Source: Planctomycetota bacterium
GTDB lineage: Bacteria; Planctomycetota; UBA1135; GCA-002686595
DNA length: 46,418 bases
Assembly: GCA_002862085.1 (NCBI GenBank)
Contig: PKCK01000088.1
Coordinates: forward strand, 1 to 46,418
Reading direction: 5' to 3'
Part shown: piece after piece, positions 7,695 through 16,352 of the stretch
How positions within the stretch are numbered: position 1 is the stretch's first letter
How the letters are laid out: every line of letters starts with the position of its first letter
Position numbers and translations under genes: made by a program
The notes under the pieces: model-generated
Database searches by the model: none
Told to the model about the DNA's origin: nothing
What the model saw: only the letters and a program-made list of their open reading frames with translations

Positions 7695-8873
7695 TCACTT
7701 GAGGAGCGAGCGCGCGATCACGAGGCGCTGGATGTCCGTGGCGCCCTCGTAGATCTCCGTGATGCGCGCATCGCGGAAGAGGCGCTCCACGTGGAAGTGG
7801 TCGGTGTATCCGGCGCCGCCGTGGATCTGGACGGTCTCGTCGGCGCAGAAGTTCGCGGCCTGGGAGGCGAGCATCTTCGCCTCCGAGGACTGACGGTTCA
7901 CCTCCATGCCGGCGTCGCGCATCCACGCCGCTTTGCGAACCAGGAGGCGCGAGGCCTCGAGCCGCGCGGACATGTCGGCGATCTTGTGCTGGACGGCCTG
8001 GAAGTGCCCGATGGGCTTGCCGAACTGCTCCCGCTCCATCGCGTACTTGACGGAAGCGTCGAGGCAGGCCTGGCCGATGCCGACCGCCTGGCTGGCGATC
8101 CCGATGCGACCGCCGGCCAGGGTGTCCATGGCGACCGGGAAGCCGCGGTCGACCTCCCCGAGGATGTCGGAGTCGGTCAGCCTGACGCCGTCGAGGATGA
8201 TCTCGACGGTCGCCGAGCCCCGGATACCTGTCTTCTTCTCGTGCTTGCCGACCTTGAGACCCGGCGCGTCACCGGGCACGAGGAAGGCCGTGATCCCCTT
8301 CGCCTTCGGCACGTCGGGGTTGGTCCGGACGTAGATCAGGAAGAGGCCGGCTCGGTCGCCGGACGTCACCCAGAGCTTGGTTCCGTTCAGTACCCAGCCG
8401 TCGCCGTCGCGAGTGGCGGTCGCGGCGAGCGCTGCCGCGTCGGACCCGGAGCCCGCCTCGGAGAGCGAGTAGGCCCCGATCACCTCGCCGCTCGCGAGCT
8501 GCGGCAGCCAGCGCTGCTTCTGTTCGTCCGTGCCGAACTTCATGAGCGGCGCGCAGAGGAGCGAGTTGTGCACCGAGACCGCGACGCCCGTGGCGGCGCA
8601 GGCGCGGTTGAGTTCCTCGAGCACCACGGCGAGCGCGACGTTGCCGAAACCGGCGCCGCCGTACTCCTCGGGGATCGTGAGGCCCCAGAAACCGAGGTCG
8701 CCGATCTGGCGATACACGTCATCGCCGATGCGCTCTTCGCGGTCGTGCTTGGTCGCCAGGGGGAGCAGCACGTCGTCGGCGAACTTCTTCGCCTCGTCCT
8801 GGATCAGGCTGAGCTCCTCGCCGAGCTCGAAGCCGAGGCCCGCTTGGGTGGTGACGGGGTCGGTGACGGTCAT
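7695..8873 (-). CDS. Acyl-CoA dehydrogenase (second paralogue, short-chain type)
   Basis: 392 residues from ATG at 8873. Conserved blocks are ELNRACAATGVAVSVHNSL, GAYSLSEAGSGSDAAAL, WVTSGDRAGLFLIYV and HGGAGYTDHFHVERLFRD. TEIYEGATDIQRLVIAR carries the catalytic Glu in YEG. The overall pattern matches butyryl/short-chain acyl-CoA dehydrogenases. It sits directly after the 3-hydroxyacyl-CoA dehydrogenase gene (123 bp gap), as in many short-chain acyl-CoA clusters. It should introduce the C2-C3 double bond and pass electrons to ETF. No enoyl-CoA hydratase or ETF gene is in the window, so the pathway is incomplete here. Confidence 0.95.
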   Translation of the reverse strand: MTVTDPVTTQAGLGFELGEELSLIQDEAKKFADDVLLPLATKHDREERIGDDVYRQIGDLGFWGLTIPEEYGGAGFGNVALAVVLEELNRACAATGVAVSVHNSLLCAPLMKFGTDEQKQRWLPQLASGEVIGAYSLSEAGSGSDAAALAATATRDGDGWVLNGTKLWVTSGDRAGLFLIYVRTNPDVPKAKGITAFLVPGDAPGLKVGKHEKKTGIRGSATVEIILDGVRLTDSDILGEVDRGFPVAMDTLAGGRIGIASQAVGIGQACLDASVKYAMEREQFGKPIGHFQAVQHKIADMSARLEASRLLVRKAAWMRDAGMEVNRQSSEAKMLASQAANFCADETVQIHGGAGYTDHFHVERLFRDARITEIYEGATDIQRLVIARSLLK

Positions 8874-8996
8874 TGGGCTGATGGGGAAGGGGGGGTCGGT
8901 CCTCATGAATGTAGGTCGACCATCGGCGTTCTTGGCTGGAAGGGTCTCCCGAAGATCCGCCGCGGGGCGTCCTGTCGCGCGCCCGAGAGCGCGTGG

Positions 8997-9863
8997 TCAG
9001 GCCGAGTAGTCGTAGAAGCCGCGCCCGGTCTTCCGGCCGAGCTGGCCCGCCGCGACCATCCGGCGCAGCAGCGGGCAGGGCCTGTACTTGTCGTCGCCGA
9101 GCCCCTTGTGGAGCACCTCGAGGATGTCGAGGCAGACGTCGAGCCCGATGAGGTCTGCGAGGGTGAGCGGACCCATCGGGTGTGCCATACCGAGCCTCAT
9201 CACGGTGTCGATTCCCTCGCGGGTCGCCACGCCCTCCATGAGGCAGAAGACCGCCTCGTTGATCATCGGCATCAGGACCCGGTTCGAGACGAAGCCGGGG
9301 TAGTCGTTGGCCTCGACGGGCTCCTTGCCGAGGGCGCGACTCGCCCGCATCACCTGGTCGGTGATCTCGTCGCTCGTCTCGTGGCCGCGGATGACCTCCA
9401 CGAGCTTCATGACCGGCACGGGGTTCATGAAGTGCATGCCGATGACGCGTTCGGCGCGGCCCGTGACAGCGGCGAGCTCCGTGATCGAGATGGACGAGGT
9501 GTTGGTCGCGAGGATGCACTCGGGCGGGGTGACCTCGTCGAGGGTCTTGAAGACGCTCGACTTGACCTCGAAGCGCTCGGAGACGGCCTCGACCACGAGC
9601 TCGCGGTCGGTGAGCTCGCCGAGCGACGTGCACTTCGAGATGCGCGCCAGAGCCGCGTCGGCGTCCTCCTGGGTCATGCGCTCCTTCTTGACCACGCGGG
9701 CGAGGCTCTTCTCGATCGCGCCCACGCCGCGGTCGAGAGCCGCCGCGTCGAGGTCGACGAGGGTCACTTCGCTGCCGCAGGAGGCGAAGACCTGGGCGAT
9801 ACCGTTGCCCATGGTCCCGGCACCGATCACGGCGATCTTGCTGGGGAGATCCGACTGACTCAT
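8997..9863 (-). CDS. 3-hydroxybutyryl-CoA dehydrogenase
   Basis: 288 residues from ATG at 9863. The N-terminal Rossmann motif is [19 protein letters not shown], followed by EVTLVDLD with the NAD-selecting acidic residue. Further family blocks are [35 protein letters not shown] (catalytic His) and the C-terminal domain [20 protein letters not shown]. This is a single-function, about 280-residue enzyme, not the FadB fusion. It oxidises 3-hydroxyacyl-CoA to 3-ketoacyl-CoA (or the reverse). It lies 40 bp downstream of the thiolase. The frame extends upstream to 9944 without a credible start. Confidence 0.95.
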   Translation of the reverse strand: MSQSDLPSKIAVIGAGTMGNGIAQVFASCGSEVTLVDLDAAALDRGVGAIEKSLARVVKKERMTQEDADAALARISKCTSLGELTDRELVVEAVSERFEVKSSVFKTLDEVTPPECILATNTSSISITELAAVTGRAERVIGMHFMNPVPVMKLVEVIRGHETSDEITDQVMRASRALGKEPVEANDYPGFVSNRVLMPMINEAVFCLMEGVATREGIDTVMRLGMAHPMGPLTLADLIGLDVCLDILEVLHKGLGDDKYRPCPLLRRMVAAGQLGRKTGRGFYDYSA

Positions 9864-9903
9864 CTCTTCGGGGATCGTGCTGGGTCCGTGGCTGTCAGGG
9901 GAA

Positions 9904-11085
9904 TCAGAAGCGCTCGACGGCGAGCGAGACGGCGTTGCCCCCACCGAGGCAGAGCGAGGCCATGCCGGTCGCGACGTCCTTCTGCTTCATGGCGTGCAGG
10001 AGCGTCACGAGGATGCGCGCGCCGCTGGCGCCGATCGGGTGGCCGAGGGCCACCGCGCCACCGTTGACGTTGATGCGCTCGGAGTCCAGCTCGAGGGCGC
10101 GGGTGAGCGCGACCGCGGCGGCGGAGAACGCCTCGTTGATCTCGTGGAGCTCGTAGTCGGTGGGCTTCATCCCGGCCTTCTCCGAGCACTTCTTGATCGA
10201 GCGCTCGGGGGCCATCATCACCCACTCCGGCGCGCAGCCGCCCGTGGCGTACTGCGTGATTCGCGCGAGGGGCGCGAGCCCCTTGGCGCGGGCGAACTCG
10301 GCGCTCGTGACCACGAGGGCCGCCGAGCCGTCGTTGATCGCCGACGCGTTCGCGGCGGTCACGGAGCCGTCCTTCTTGAAGGCGGGGCGCATCTTCGCGA
10401 TGCCCTCGGCCGTCATCCCCTCGCGGATCGTCTCGTCCGTGGCGAAGGTGAAGGGGTCGCCCTTGCGCGGCTTGATCTCGACCCCGAAGCGCTCCTCGTC
10501 GAAGCGGCCGGCGTCACGCGCAGCGACGGCCTTCTGGTGGCTCGACGCAGCGAACTCGTCCTGTGCGTCGCGGGACACGTCGAGCTCGGAGGCGACGAGC
10601 TCGCCCGTCATCCCCATGTGGAAATCGTTGTAGATGTCCCAGAGCCCGTCGTGGACCATCGAGTCGAGCACCTGACTGTGGCCGAGCCGCATACCGGAGC
10701 GCGCGTCGGGCATCAGGTACGGCGCGTTGGTCATCGACTCCATGCCGCCGGCGACGATGCAGTCGGCGTCGCCCGCGCGGATCGCCTGGGCGGCGAGCAT
10801 CACGGACTTCAGGCCCGAGCCGCAGACCTTGTTGATCGTCACGCTCCCGACCTCGTCGGGCACGCCGGCGGCGCGCGCCGCCTGCCGGGCCGGGTTCTGG
10901 CCCAGACCCGCCTGGAGCACGTTCCCGAAGATCACCTCCTCGACGTCGCTCGCCTCGATCCCGGCGCGCTCGATCGCCTCCGCGATGGCGAGCCCCCCCA
11001 GCTGGGGCGCACGGAACCCGGCGAGGCCGCCCTGGAACTTGCCGATGGGCGAACGCGTCGCGCTGACGATGACGACTTCCTTCAT
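9904..11085 (-). CDS. Acetyl-CoA acetyltransferase (thiolase)
   Basis: 393 residues, the normal length for a thiolase II. Opening [20 protein letters not shown]; nucleophilic Cys at position 88 in [36 protein letters not shown] with the catalytic His; second Cys in [17 protein letters not shown] at the C-terminus. It interconverts acetoacetyl-CoA or longer 3-ketoacyl-CoA with acetyl-CoA. As the first gene of the operon (thiolase, dehydrogenase, acyl-CoA dehydrogenase, HTH, acyl-CoA dehydrogenase), it is transcribed divergently from the ECF sigma gene. The motifs are unambiguous; the chain-length preference is not known. Confidence 0.96.
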   Translation of the reverse strand: MKEVVIVSATRSPIGKFQGGLAGFRAPQLGGLAIAEAIERAGIEASDVEEVIFGNVLQAGLGQNPARQAARAAGVPDEVGSVTINKVCGSGLKSVMLAAQAIRAGDADCIVAGGMESMTNAPYLMPDARSGMRLGHSQVLDSMVHDGLWDIYNDFHMGMTGELVASELDVSRDAQDEFAASSHQKAVAARDAGRFDEERFGVEIKPRKGDPFTFATDETIREGMTAEGIAKMRPAFKKDGSVTAANASAINDGSAALVVTSAEFARAKGLAPLARITQYATGGCAPEWVMMAPERSIKKCSEKAGMKPTDYELHEINEAFSAAAVALTRALELDSERINVNGGAVALGHPIGASGARILVTLLHAMKQKDVATGMASLCLGGGNAVSLAVERF

Positions 11086-11529
11086 GGGAGAGGCATGAGC
11101 GAGCGCGCGCCTGCGCTCGCCGTGGAGAACGTTGGGTGGTGGCCCGTGCCCCTGAAATGGGCGGTTGATGGGTAGTTGGCCCTGCGAATGAGATCCTCGT
11201 GAGGGGCGAAACCCGACCTTCGAAGGCCGATGGTCCCACCTCTTCGACGGATCGGGCGGGGGAGTCTACGGCCCGGCCCCTCTTGGAGCGAGCCTTGGAG
11301 AGGGCTCTCCGGCGCCGTCCCGAGGGACGGCACTGCGACGCGGCACCGACCCCCGCGCCGATCTGACCGGCCCCGACATAATTGTAAGCCGATTCAGGTA
11401 ATCGACTTACGCCGGTTCATCTCGCAGCGCGAGCTGCCGACTCCCCCACCGTTGAATCACCCCCCTCCCTTGCCGTATCCCTGCGGTCGGCTGGGGGGTT
11501 CGCGCGCACCGGAGGCGTCCCCATCGCAT
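11086..11529. other. Intergenic region between thiolase operon and sigma gene
   Basis: About 440 bp separating divergent genes, so it should hold both promoters. The only distinctly AT-rich spot is near 11376-11410. There a -10-like CATAAT (11377-11382) is followed at once by an imperfect inverted repeat. I saw no good -35 box at 17 bp. The open frame of the sigma gene extends back to an ATG at 11230, but that part is Pro/Arg-rich and does not resemble a sigma factor. Confidence 0.5.
11384..11410. promoter_or_regulatory. Imperfect inverted repeat upstream of the sigma gene
   Basis: GTAAGCCGATT (11384-11394) and AATCGACTTAC (11400-11410) are inverted repeats matching at 10 of 11 positions, with a 5-base spacer CAGGT. 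The site lies in an AT-rich island unlike the surrounding GC-rich DNA, just after a CATAAT hexamer. That is a typical place for an operator or for a promoter hairpin. Confidence 0.5.
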
Positions 11530-12114
11530 TTGGAAGACGTCGCACTGATCGAAGGGCTCCGCGCCCGCCAGGAGGCCGCCGTGACGGCGTTCCTCGCCCG
11601 CTACAAGGCCCTGCTGCATCACTGCATCGGGCACTTCGAGGCGGACCCGGGCGCGCGCGAGGACCGCTATCAGGACCTCGTCCTCTACGTGCTGGAGCGC
11701 CTCGATCGGGGCGCCTTCGACGCCACCAAGGGCTCCTTCGGCACCTGGCTCTATCGCGTGTCCTGGTGCCGCTGCGTGGACCTCAAGCGACGTGAGAGCG
11801 CCAGCGGCCGGCCGCAGCTCCGTTCATCCGGCGATGAGATCCCCGATCGTCCCGACGAGGGCCCCGGCCCCGACGAGATGGCGGGGATCGACGAGGTCGG
11901 AGGCGTCGTCCGCGAGGCCCTCGACGAGCTGACGAGCGAGGAGCGATCGCTGCTCGACCTCCGCTTCGTCCAGGGCGAGACCCTCGCGGAGATCGCGGAG
12001 CAGCTGCATATCTCGCTGGAACAGACCAAGTACCGCCTTCGGCGCGCGACGATCAGTCTGCGCCGCGTCCTCGTGCACAACTTCGCGCGCGAGGAGGCCC
12101 TCACCGAGGGCTGA
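11530..12114 (+). CDS. ECF-type RNA polymerase sigma factor
   Basis: About 195 residues if started at TTG 11530, the usual ECF length. TTG 11452 and ATG 11230 are alternatives that add a Pro/Arg-rich N-terminus of doubtful reality. Region 2 is visible as REDRYQDLVLYVLERLDRG and FGTWLYRVSWCRCVDLKRR. Region 4 is LTSEERSLLDLRFVQGETL then EIAEQLHISLEQTKYRLRR, a clear helix-turn-helix for the -35 element. The linker is acidic. Five bases after its stop comes a membrane protein gene and then a CHAT peptidase gene, the order of a sigma, anti-sigma and regulator operon. Its regulon is unknown. The inverted repeat at 11384 could be its own promoter or operator. Confidence 0.88.
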   Translation: MEDVALIEGLRARQEAAVTAFLARYKALLHHCIGHFEADPGAREDRYQDLVLYVLERLDRGAFDATKGSFGTWLYRVSWCRCVDLKRRESASGRPQLRSSGDEIPDRPDEGPGPDEMAGIDEVGGVVREALDELTSEERSLLDLRFVQGETLAEIAEQLHISLEQTKYRLRRATISLRRVLVHNFAREEALTEG

Positions 12115-12119
12115 CGACG

Positions 12120-13157
12120 ATGCAGGAGAACCAGAGTCAACCGACGCCCGAGTCCACCCCCGGCCTCGATCCCCTCGCCGACAGCGCAACGGTCGAGACA
12201 CTCGTGCGCTACGACGAACTCGACGTCGCCGCCCGCGAGCGGCTCGAGGCCGATCCGCGCGTCCGCGCGACGATCGCGCACCTCGAGCGCGCCGATCGCT
12301 GGCTCGAGGACCTCGCCCACGTGAGCGGCCCGGCGCCCGACGCCGAGCTCCTCTACGACTTCGGCGGCGGACCTGGCGCCCTCTCGGTGGATGACGACGA
12401 CCGCGTCCGCGTCGAGGACCACCTCGCCGACGCACCCGTCGAGCGCGGCTGGGTCGACGCCCTGCGCCGGCAGCCGCCGCCGCCGCTCGTCCTCGAGCCC
12501 CTCGACGAGGTCGAGGACGAAGCACGCGCCGCTCGCGAGGAGTCTCCAGCGCCCTTGCGTGCGCTGCGCCCGACCGCCTCGCGCACGTGGGTGGCCTGGA
12601 CTCCGCTGGCCGCGGCCGCGCTGATCCTCGCGATGGTGCTCGGTGGCGGCGTGCGCCCCACCGTCCTCGAGGGCGGCCTCCCGCGCTCCCCGATCGTGCG
12701 CGGGGATCGGGCCCCCGGCCCGCTCTTCCCGCGCGGGCGCGTTCTCGCCGGCGGCGCCTTCGCAGCGACCCCCGATTTCGAACTCGTCGAACCGGAGCGC
12801 GCCTCGGCCGCGAGAATCGAACTCCGCGTACTGGAGTCGGGCGGCACGGACCCCTTCGAAGCGGGACGGCTCCTCTGGGACCGAGCGGCCTCCGAGGCCG
12901 CGCCGGCGCTCGTCGCCGGGCGCTACGAATGGACGGCCTTCGCCACGGTCGACGGGATCGAGGTCGAGCTCGGTCGCGAGACCTTCCGTGTGGTGGCGGG
13001 CAACCCCGCCCTCCTCGACGCGGCGACCGGCGGCCCGAAGGAGGCCCGCGCCGACGTCGTACTGCTCCACGCCGCTGGCTTCCTCACCGACGCGCGCCGG
13101 CGCGCTCGTGATCTCGAGCCCGGCGACAAGCGCCGGCAGTACCTCTCGGGCCGATGA
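12120..13157 (+). CDS. Single-span anti-sigma-like protein with degenerate zinc finger
   Basis: 345 residues. The cytoplasmic N-terminus (1-156) contains VRVEDHLADAPVERGWVDAL. This aligns with the zf-HC2 anti-sigma motif 'HLadCpeCrgWv', keeping H101 but replacing both cysteines (A105, E108). One transmembrane helix lies at about 157-178 (WVAWTPLAAAALILAMVLGG). A roughly 165-residue exported part follows, with beta-sandwich-like segments (RIELRVLESGG, GRYEWTAFATVDGIEVELG). The gene starts 5 bases after the sigma gene and overlaps the CHAT gene by ATGA, so all three are probably co-translated. Role as anti-sigma factor is inferred from position, topology and the relic motif. No direct homologue is recognised. 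Confidence 0.7.
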   Translation: MQENQSQPTPESTPGLDPLADSATVETLVRYDELDVAARERLEADPRVRATIAHLERADRWLEDLAHVSGPAPDAELLYDFGGGPGALSVDDDDRVRVEDHLADAPVERGWVDALRRQPPPPLVLEPLDEVEDEARAAREESPAPLRALRPTASRTWVAWTPLAAAALILAMVLGGGVRPTVLEGGLPRSPIVRGDRAPGPLFPRGRVLAGGAFAATPDFELVEPERASAARIELRVLESGGTDPFEAGRLLWDRAASEAAPALVAGRYEWTAFATVDGIEVELGRETFRVVAGNPALLDAATGGPKEARADVVLLHAAGFLTDARRRARDLEPGDKRRQYLSGR

Positions 13158-15568
13158 CCCGCGCGTCCTGGCCCGCCGCCGCCCTCGCCCTCGCGGGGCT
13201 CGCGGCCGCGGTCCAGGCGCCGCCCACGCAACGGTCCGCCGACGCGGAGCAGGAAGCGTCGCCCGACGCCGCGTCCCTGCTCCTCGACTTCGCTGCGGCC
13301 CTCGATGCGCTGCGCACCGGTGACATCGGGGCGCGAGCCGCGCTCGACGGCGCCGCCCGCCGCGCCGCCGAGGACCTCGGCCGTGAGGACGCGCTCCACA
13401 TCGCGCGCTACTACCTCGCGCTGCCAGCCGGGGCCCACGCCCCGAGCCTCGAGGCAGAATCCAGGTTCGACGACCTGCGGATCCGCGCGGCGCTCCTCGA
13501 CGAGGACGAGGCCCCCCCCGGCTCCGAAGCGCGCCGCGTCCTCCTCCAGGACCTCCGGTCCCTCGGCGGCACCACGGAGGCGCTCGAGGATCGCGTCCCC
13601 CACGCCCACCTCCTCTCACTCCTGACCCGTCTCGAGGTGCGCGCGCTCGAGGAGGATCCGAGCGACTCCCCCCCCGGCGCCGCGGCGCTCGCCGGGATCC
13701 AGCAGCGCGCGCGGGACGCGCTCTCGCGATTCGACGCCGCGGGCATGTCGACGCCGCGCCTCGAACCGCTCTGGACCCTCGCACGCCTCGCGCTCCTCGA
13801 GCGCGATCTCCCCGCGGCCGAGCGAGCGCTGGTGGAGCTGGAGCAGCGCGCGGTGCGCGCCGCGCGTCCGGCGTGGGTGGAGCGCGCGCTCCTCGGGCTC
13901 GTCGGAGTGCACCGCGCCCGGGGCGCACCGCACGCCGCCGGCCGCGCGCTCGCCCGGCTCGCACGCGAGCGCGACCCGCACGCGTGCTGGAGCCTCGCGC
14001 GCGAGGTGGCGGTCCAACGGCTCTCGAAGGACGACGCGTCCGGCGCGCGCAGCTGGCTGCTCGAACACCCGCCCTCCCCGGGAGACGAGGAGATCCAGCT
14101 GGAGAACGCCGAGGCCGAGTGGGACGCCCTCCTCCTCGCCGCGGACCTGCGGGCGGGCCGCGCTGATCCGGCCGCCGCGCACCGCGCGGAAACGCCCCTC
14201 CTGCTTCGAGCGGCGCTGCTCCTCGAGCTCGGCGACCCGGACGCCGCGCTCGACGCTCTCGCCGGAGCCCCGCCGTCCGTACGCGCCGCGATCGACCACG
14301 AGGCGCTCACGGGCCGCGCCCTCGTCGCCGCGGGCCGCGCGGAGGAAGCCATCGCGCCCCTCGCCGCGGCTCTCGTCCGCGCAGCGCGTCGGCCCGCCGC
14401 CGCGCCCGGGACGGTGAGGGACGCGAGCCCTGTGGGCGAGTGGCTCGGCCTCTCGAGCGTCGTCGACCTCGCCATCTGCCACATCGAGGCGCGCGACGAC
14501 GCCGTCGGCGCCGCCGCGGTCATCGAGGCGAGCCACACGGACGGCGACATCGAGGCCGCACGGTCGCGGGTCCTCGAGGCGGCGGCGTCCACCGAGCACG
14601 GCCTCGTCACCTGGCTCACGGGCGCGGACCGGACACTGCGCGTCGCGGTCGAGCCGGACGGGACGTCGAGGTCGACCGTCATCCCCCATGGCCGCGCGGC
14701 GATGGAGCGCGCGGTGCAGCGAGCCCGCAGCGCCGTGGCGGACGCGACGGACGCGGAGGAGCTCACCGAGGAGCTCGCTCCCCTCGCGGCCGCGCTCCTC
14801 CCACCCGCCGCGGGCTCCGGCGCGGAGGGGGGAACGCTCCTCCTGCTCCCCCACGGACCACTCGAGCGCGCGCCCCTCGAGGCGCTCCCCACCGCAGAGG
14901 GCGCCGCCCTCGGGCTCCGCCGCGCGGTGCGGATCGCGGCTGCGCTCCCTCGAGAGGAAGACAGGGCTCCGCGCGTCGACCTGCGGCGCGCGCGCTGGTC
15001 GGGGTTCGGCGCACCGAGCGCGACGAGCGCGCCGGATCTCGAAGGGGCGCGCCGCGAACTCGAGTCCCTCGACGCGCTCAGTCCGCGCTTCGACGCGGTG
15101 GTGGCCGAGGAGTTCACCGACGACGCGCTCGCGAGCGCGCTCGCCGGCGACGCTCCGCTCCACGTGGCCACTCACGTCACGCGCTCGGCGGACTCCCTCG
15201 AGCTCGTGCCGCTCGGCCTGCTCACCGCGGAGGACCGCGTGCTCGGCGGCGGACGCATCGCCGCGATCGGTCCGCGCCTCCCGATGCTCGCGCTGATCGC
15301 GTGCGGCAGCGCCGAGGGAACGGCGTTCGACGGCCTCGGCGTGCGCGGCCTCGCTCAACTCGCCATCGACGCCGGCACGCGCGAGGCCCTGGTCACCCAG
15401 TGGCCGGTCGGAGACGTCGCCGCCTCGCGGGCGTCCCTCGTCTTCCACGGCGCGCTCCGCGCGGGTGAGGACCCGGCGGAGGCGGCGCGGCGCGCGAGAG
15501 CCCTCCTCGCCGGGATCGGGGCGCCTCCGAGGGAGTGGGCGGCGTATCGCATGCTCGGCGCGCCGTAG
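13154..15568 (+). CDS. Exported CHAT-domain (caspase-like) protein
   Basis: 804 residues starting at the ATGA overlap with the preceding gene. An N-terminal signal-like stretch (WPAAALALAGLAAAVQA, about 6-22) predicts export. Residues 40-480 are Ala/Leu-rich helical repeats resembling degenerate TPRs. The C-terminus is a CHAT domain: GTLLLLPHGPLERAPLEALP, then LHVATHV with the catalytic His (H674). LPMLALIACGSAEG supplies the Cys (C717), and GVRGLAQLAIDAGTREALVT, the usual 'GLa-AfL-AGa--Vv-sLW' block, follows. The dyad looks intact, so it should be an active cysteine peptidase. Being encoded with a sigma factor and a membrane anti-sigma-like protein, it may cut a periplasmic partner in signalling. 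The target is unknown. Confidence 0.87.
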   Translation: MTRASWPAAALALAGLAAAVQAPPTQRSADAEQEASPDAASLLLDFAAALDALRTGDIGARAALDGAARRAAEDLGREDALHIARYYLALPAGAHAPSLEAESRFDDLRIRAALLDEDEAPPGSEARRVLLQDLRSLGGTTEALEDRVPHAHLLSLLTRLEVRALEEDPSDSPPGAAALAGIQQRARDALSRFDAAGMSTPRLEPLWTLARLALLERDLPAAERALVELEQRAVRAARPAWVERALLGLVGVHRARGAPHAAGRALARLARERDPHACWSLAREVAVQRLSKDDASGARSWLLEHPPSPGDEEIQLENAEAEWDALLLAADLRAGRADPAAAHRAETPLLLRAALLLELGDPDAALDALAGAPPSVRAAIDHEALTGRALVAAGRAEEAIAPLAAALVRAARRPAAAPGTVRDASPVGEWLGLSSVVDLAICHIEARDDAVGAAAVIEASHTDGDIEAARSRVLEAAASTEHGLVTWLTGADRTLRVAVEPDGTSRSTVIPHGRAAMERAVQRARSAVADATDAEELTEELAPLAAALLPPAAGSGAEGGTLLLLPHGPLERAPLEALPTAEGAALGLRRAVRIAAALPREEDRAPRVDLRRARWSGFGAPSATSAPDLEGARRELESLDALSPRFDAVVAEEFTDDALASALAGDAPLHVATHVTRSADSLELVPLGLLTAEDRVLGGGRIAAIGPRLPMLALIACGSAEGTAFDGLGVRGLAQLAIDAGTREALVTQWPVGDVAASRASLVFHGALRAGEDPAEAARRARALLAGIGAPPREWAAYRMLGAP

Positions 15569-15669
15569 GGAGCACGCAGGCCAGGGGCCCGAGGCGCGGA
15601 AAAAAATGCGCGATGGCCCGGCGAACCCCTCAAGGGATCCCGGGCTCACGTCGATACACCCCGCACGCC

Positions 15670-16212
15670 ATGATCGCCGCGCTCCTGACCCTCTCGCTCG
15701 CCGCGCCCCTCTCGGGCGGATTCTCCACCCAGGTCCCCCACGAGGTCCGCGTCCCCTCGGCCCTTCAGGGCTCGGACGTGCGCGCCAGCGTGCAGCTCAC
15801 CGCGACGCACTTCGCCGCCCGGAGCCACGCTCCCGTGCGCCAGTGGGTCGTGTTCGAGAACCGCGCGGCAGGCCTGCGCGCCACCCGTGATCTCGCGCCC
15901 TTCGGCGAGCTGATCTACCCCACCGGCGGCGCCGACGCCGCAGGCGACATGACGGTCGCCCTCGTGACCGAGGACGGCTCCGGCCTGCGCACCGCGGGTG
16001 CGTTCGAGCCCTGCGCGAACTTCACGGGCACGACCCTGTTCGTGCAGCGCACGGCGGAAGGCGTGGACGGGTGGATCTCGAGCCACGGCGGCCGCTCCCT
16101 CTCCCGCGCGAGCCGCACGGCGAGCCTCCACGTTCCCGTGCCCGTCCCCAGCGAGGACACCCGCAGGGCGAAGCGCCGCAAGATCGAGCGCAAGAAGCTG
16201 CCGCCGCTCTGA
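15670..16212 (+). CDS. Small secreted protein of unknown function
   Basis: 180 residues from ATG at 15670. The first 18 residues (MIAALLTLSLAAPLSGGF) form a short signal peptide. The body is beta-rich (SVQLTATHFAARSHAPVRQW, DMTVALVTEDGSG). The C-terminus is strongly basic (RRAKRRKIERKK). No domain is recognised. It follows the CHAT gene by 100 bp on the same strand and could belong to that unit or have its own promoter. An alternative in-frame ATG at 15613 would add 19 residues that hide the signal peptide, so it is less likely. Confidence 0.65.
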   Translation: MIAALLTLSLAAPLSGGFSTQVPHEVRVPSALQGSDVRASVQLTATHFAARSHAPVRQWVVFENRAAGLRATRDLAPFGELIYPTGGADAAGDMTVALVTEDGSGLRTAGAFEPCANFTGTTLFVQRTAEGVDGWISSHGGRSLSRASRTASLHVPVPVPSEDTRRAKRRKIERKKLPPL

Positions 16213-16325
16213 TCCGCGGCGAACACCGATCACGTCGTCGCGTCGCGTACGCAGCGACGGTGAAGCGAAGAGAAGAGATGAAGACGTCTGCCGCGCCCCG
16301 GCGCGAACATGACGGGAAGAAGGCT

Positions 16326-16352
16326 CGGGGGTGACGCGCAGCGTCACCCCCG
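16326..16352. terminator. Bidirectional hairpin between convergent genes
   Basis: GGGGGTGACGC, loop GCA, GCGTCACCCCC: an 11-bp perfect stem extended by one closing C-G pair. It separates the convergent secreted-protein and nitrilase genes. The nitrilase stop codon lies inside the right arm. Confidence 0.75.

Noticed and set aside
7530..10067. 845-residue plus-strand open frame
   Set aside because: Lies antisense to the second acyl-CoA dehydrogenase and the 3-hydroxybutyryl-CoA dehydrogenase genes, whose motifs are intact; composition is that of a GC-rich shadow frame.
15598..15660. A-rich tract and CGATACACC before the secreted-protein gene compared with the region near 45157-45188
   Set aside because: The two sites share GGA-A-rich and CGATAC elements, but the spacing differs (54 versus 26 bases), so no common promoter is supported.
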